From NCBI GenBank assembly GCA_003978805.1, contig QNYI01000037.1, positions 1-8,095 of the forward strand: DNA of 8,095 nt, written 5' to 3'. The translations under genes and the position numbers were made by a program. The DNA is from Desulfurobacterium sp. (lineage in GTDB: Bacteria > Aquificota > Aquificia > Desulfurobacteriales > Desulfurobacteriaceae). The notes beneath the pieces are model-generated. The model did no database searches and was not told the origin of the DNA. It saw nothing but the letters and a program-made list of their open reading frames with translations. Below, one piece after another: positions 8,087-8,095 of the stretch; the first letter of the stretch is position 1, and every line of letters starts with the position of its first letter.

Positions 8087-8095
8087 TACACATTC
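8032..8095. repeat. imperfect inverted repeat at the right end of the window
   Basis: The arm gaatgtaactaccaaatt at 8032-8049 is matched by the reverse complement of 8077-8095 (gaatgtgtactacgaaatt): 16 of 19 aligned positions agree, with one gap and two mismatches, around a 27-base AT-rich centre. The right arm ends exactly at the last base of the window. It overlaps the point where PyrI similarity is lost, so the bases after ~8063 may be a fold-back artefact rather than natural sequence. Confidence 0.45.

Overview
The window reads as a piece of a thermophilic bacterial genome, most likely from the Aquificota/Desulfurobacteriaceae group (Thermovibrio-like). This is an inference from three things: compact gene packing with start/stop overlaps, proteins rich in Lys, Arg and Glu, and a mix of bacterial genes (rbfA, mnmH, penicillin-binding protein) with archaeal-flavoured ones (short-form S-adenosylhomocysteine hydrolase, NurA nuclease). 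Both ends lie inside genes, so this is probably a whole metagenomic contig or a slice of one.

Left block, + strand, 1-4626: a tight run of seven genes. In order they are the C-terminus of the TldE/PmbA metalloprotease partner, rbfA (ribosome maturation), nrnA (DHH/DHHA1 nanoRNase/pAp phosphatase), ahcY (S-adenosylhomocysteine hydrolase), hisI and hisE (steps 3 and 2 of histidine synthesis, as separate overlapping genes), and a soluble diguanylate cyclase with a Cys-containing PocR-like N-terminal domain. Junctions overlap or are a few bases long, except for 37 bp before ahcY. The block looks like one transcription unit of mostly housekeeping genes.

Middle block, - strand, 4629-6232: a membrane-anchored penicillin-binding transpeptidase followed by a HIT-family (HinT-like) protein, coupled by an ATGA overlap. 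It converges on the left block with only 2 bp between the stop codons.

Right block, + strand, 6294-8095: a NurA-domain nuclease, divergent from the transpeptidase across a 61-bp gap holding a TATAAT box, and then the start of mnmH/selU (tRNA 2-selenouridine synthase). Just after the mnmH P-loop the reading frame changes into the C-terminal domain of an archaeal-type aspartate carbamoyltransferase regulatory chain (PyrI). Local G+C drops from about 52% to about 33% there. This looks like a chimeric join at a shared A-rich stretch rather than a real fusion. The last 64 bases also form an imperfect inverted repeat.

No complete new system is visible. The points most worth checking are the mnmH/pyrI chimera, a strong excess of the palindrome GAGCTC (17 copies by hand count, in all three codon phases), and the cysteine-bearing sensor on the diguanylate cyclase. 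No RNA genes, CRISPR arrays, insertion sequences or convincing terminators were seen, and no stretch above 300 bp lacks a gene.
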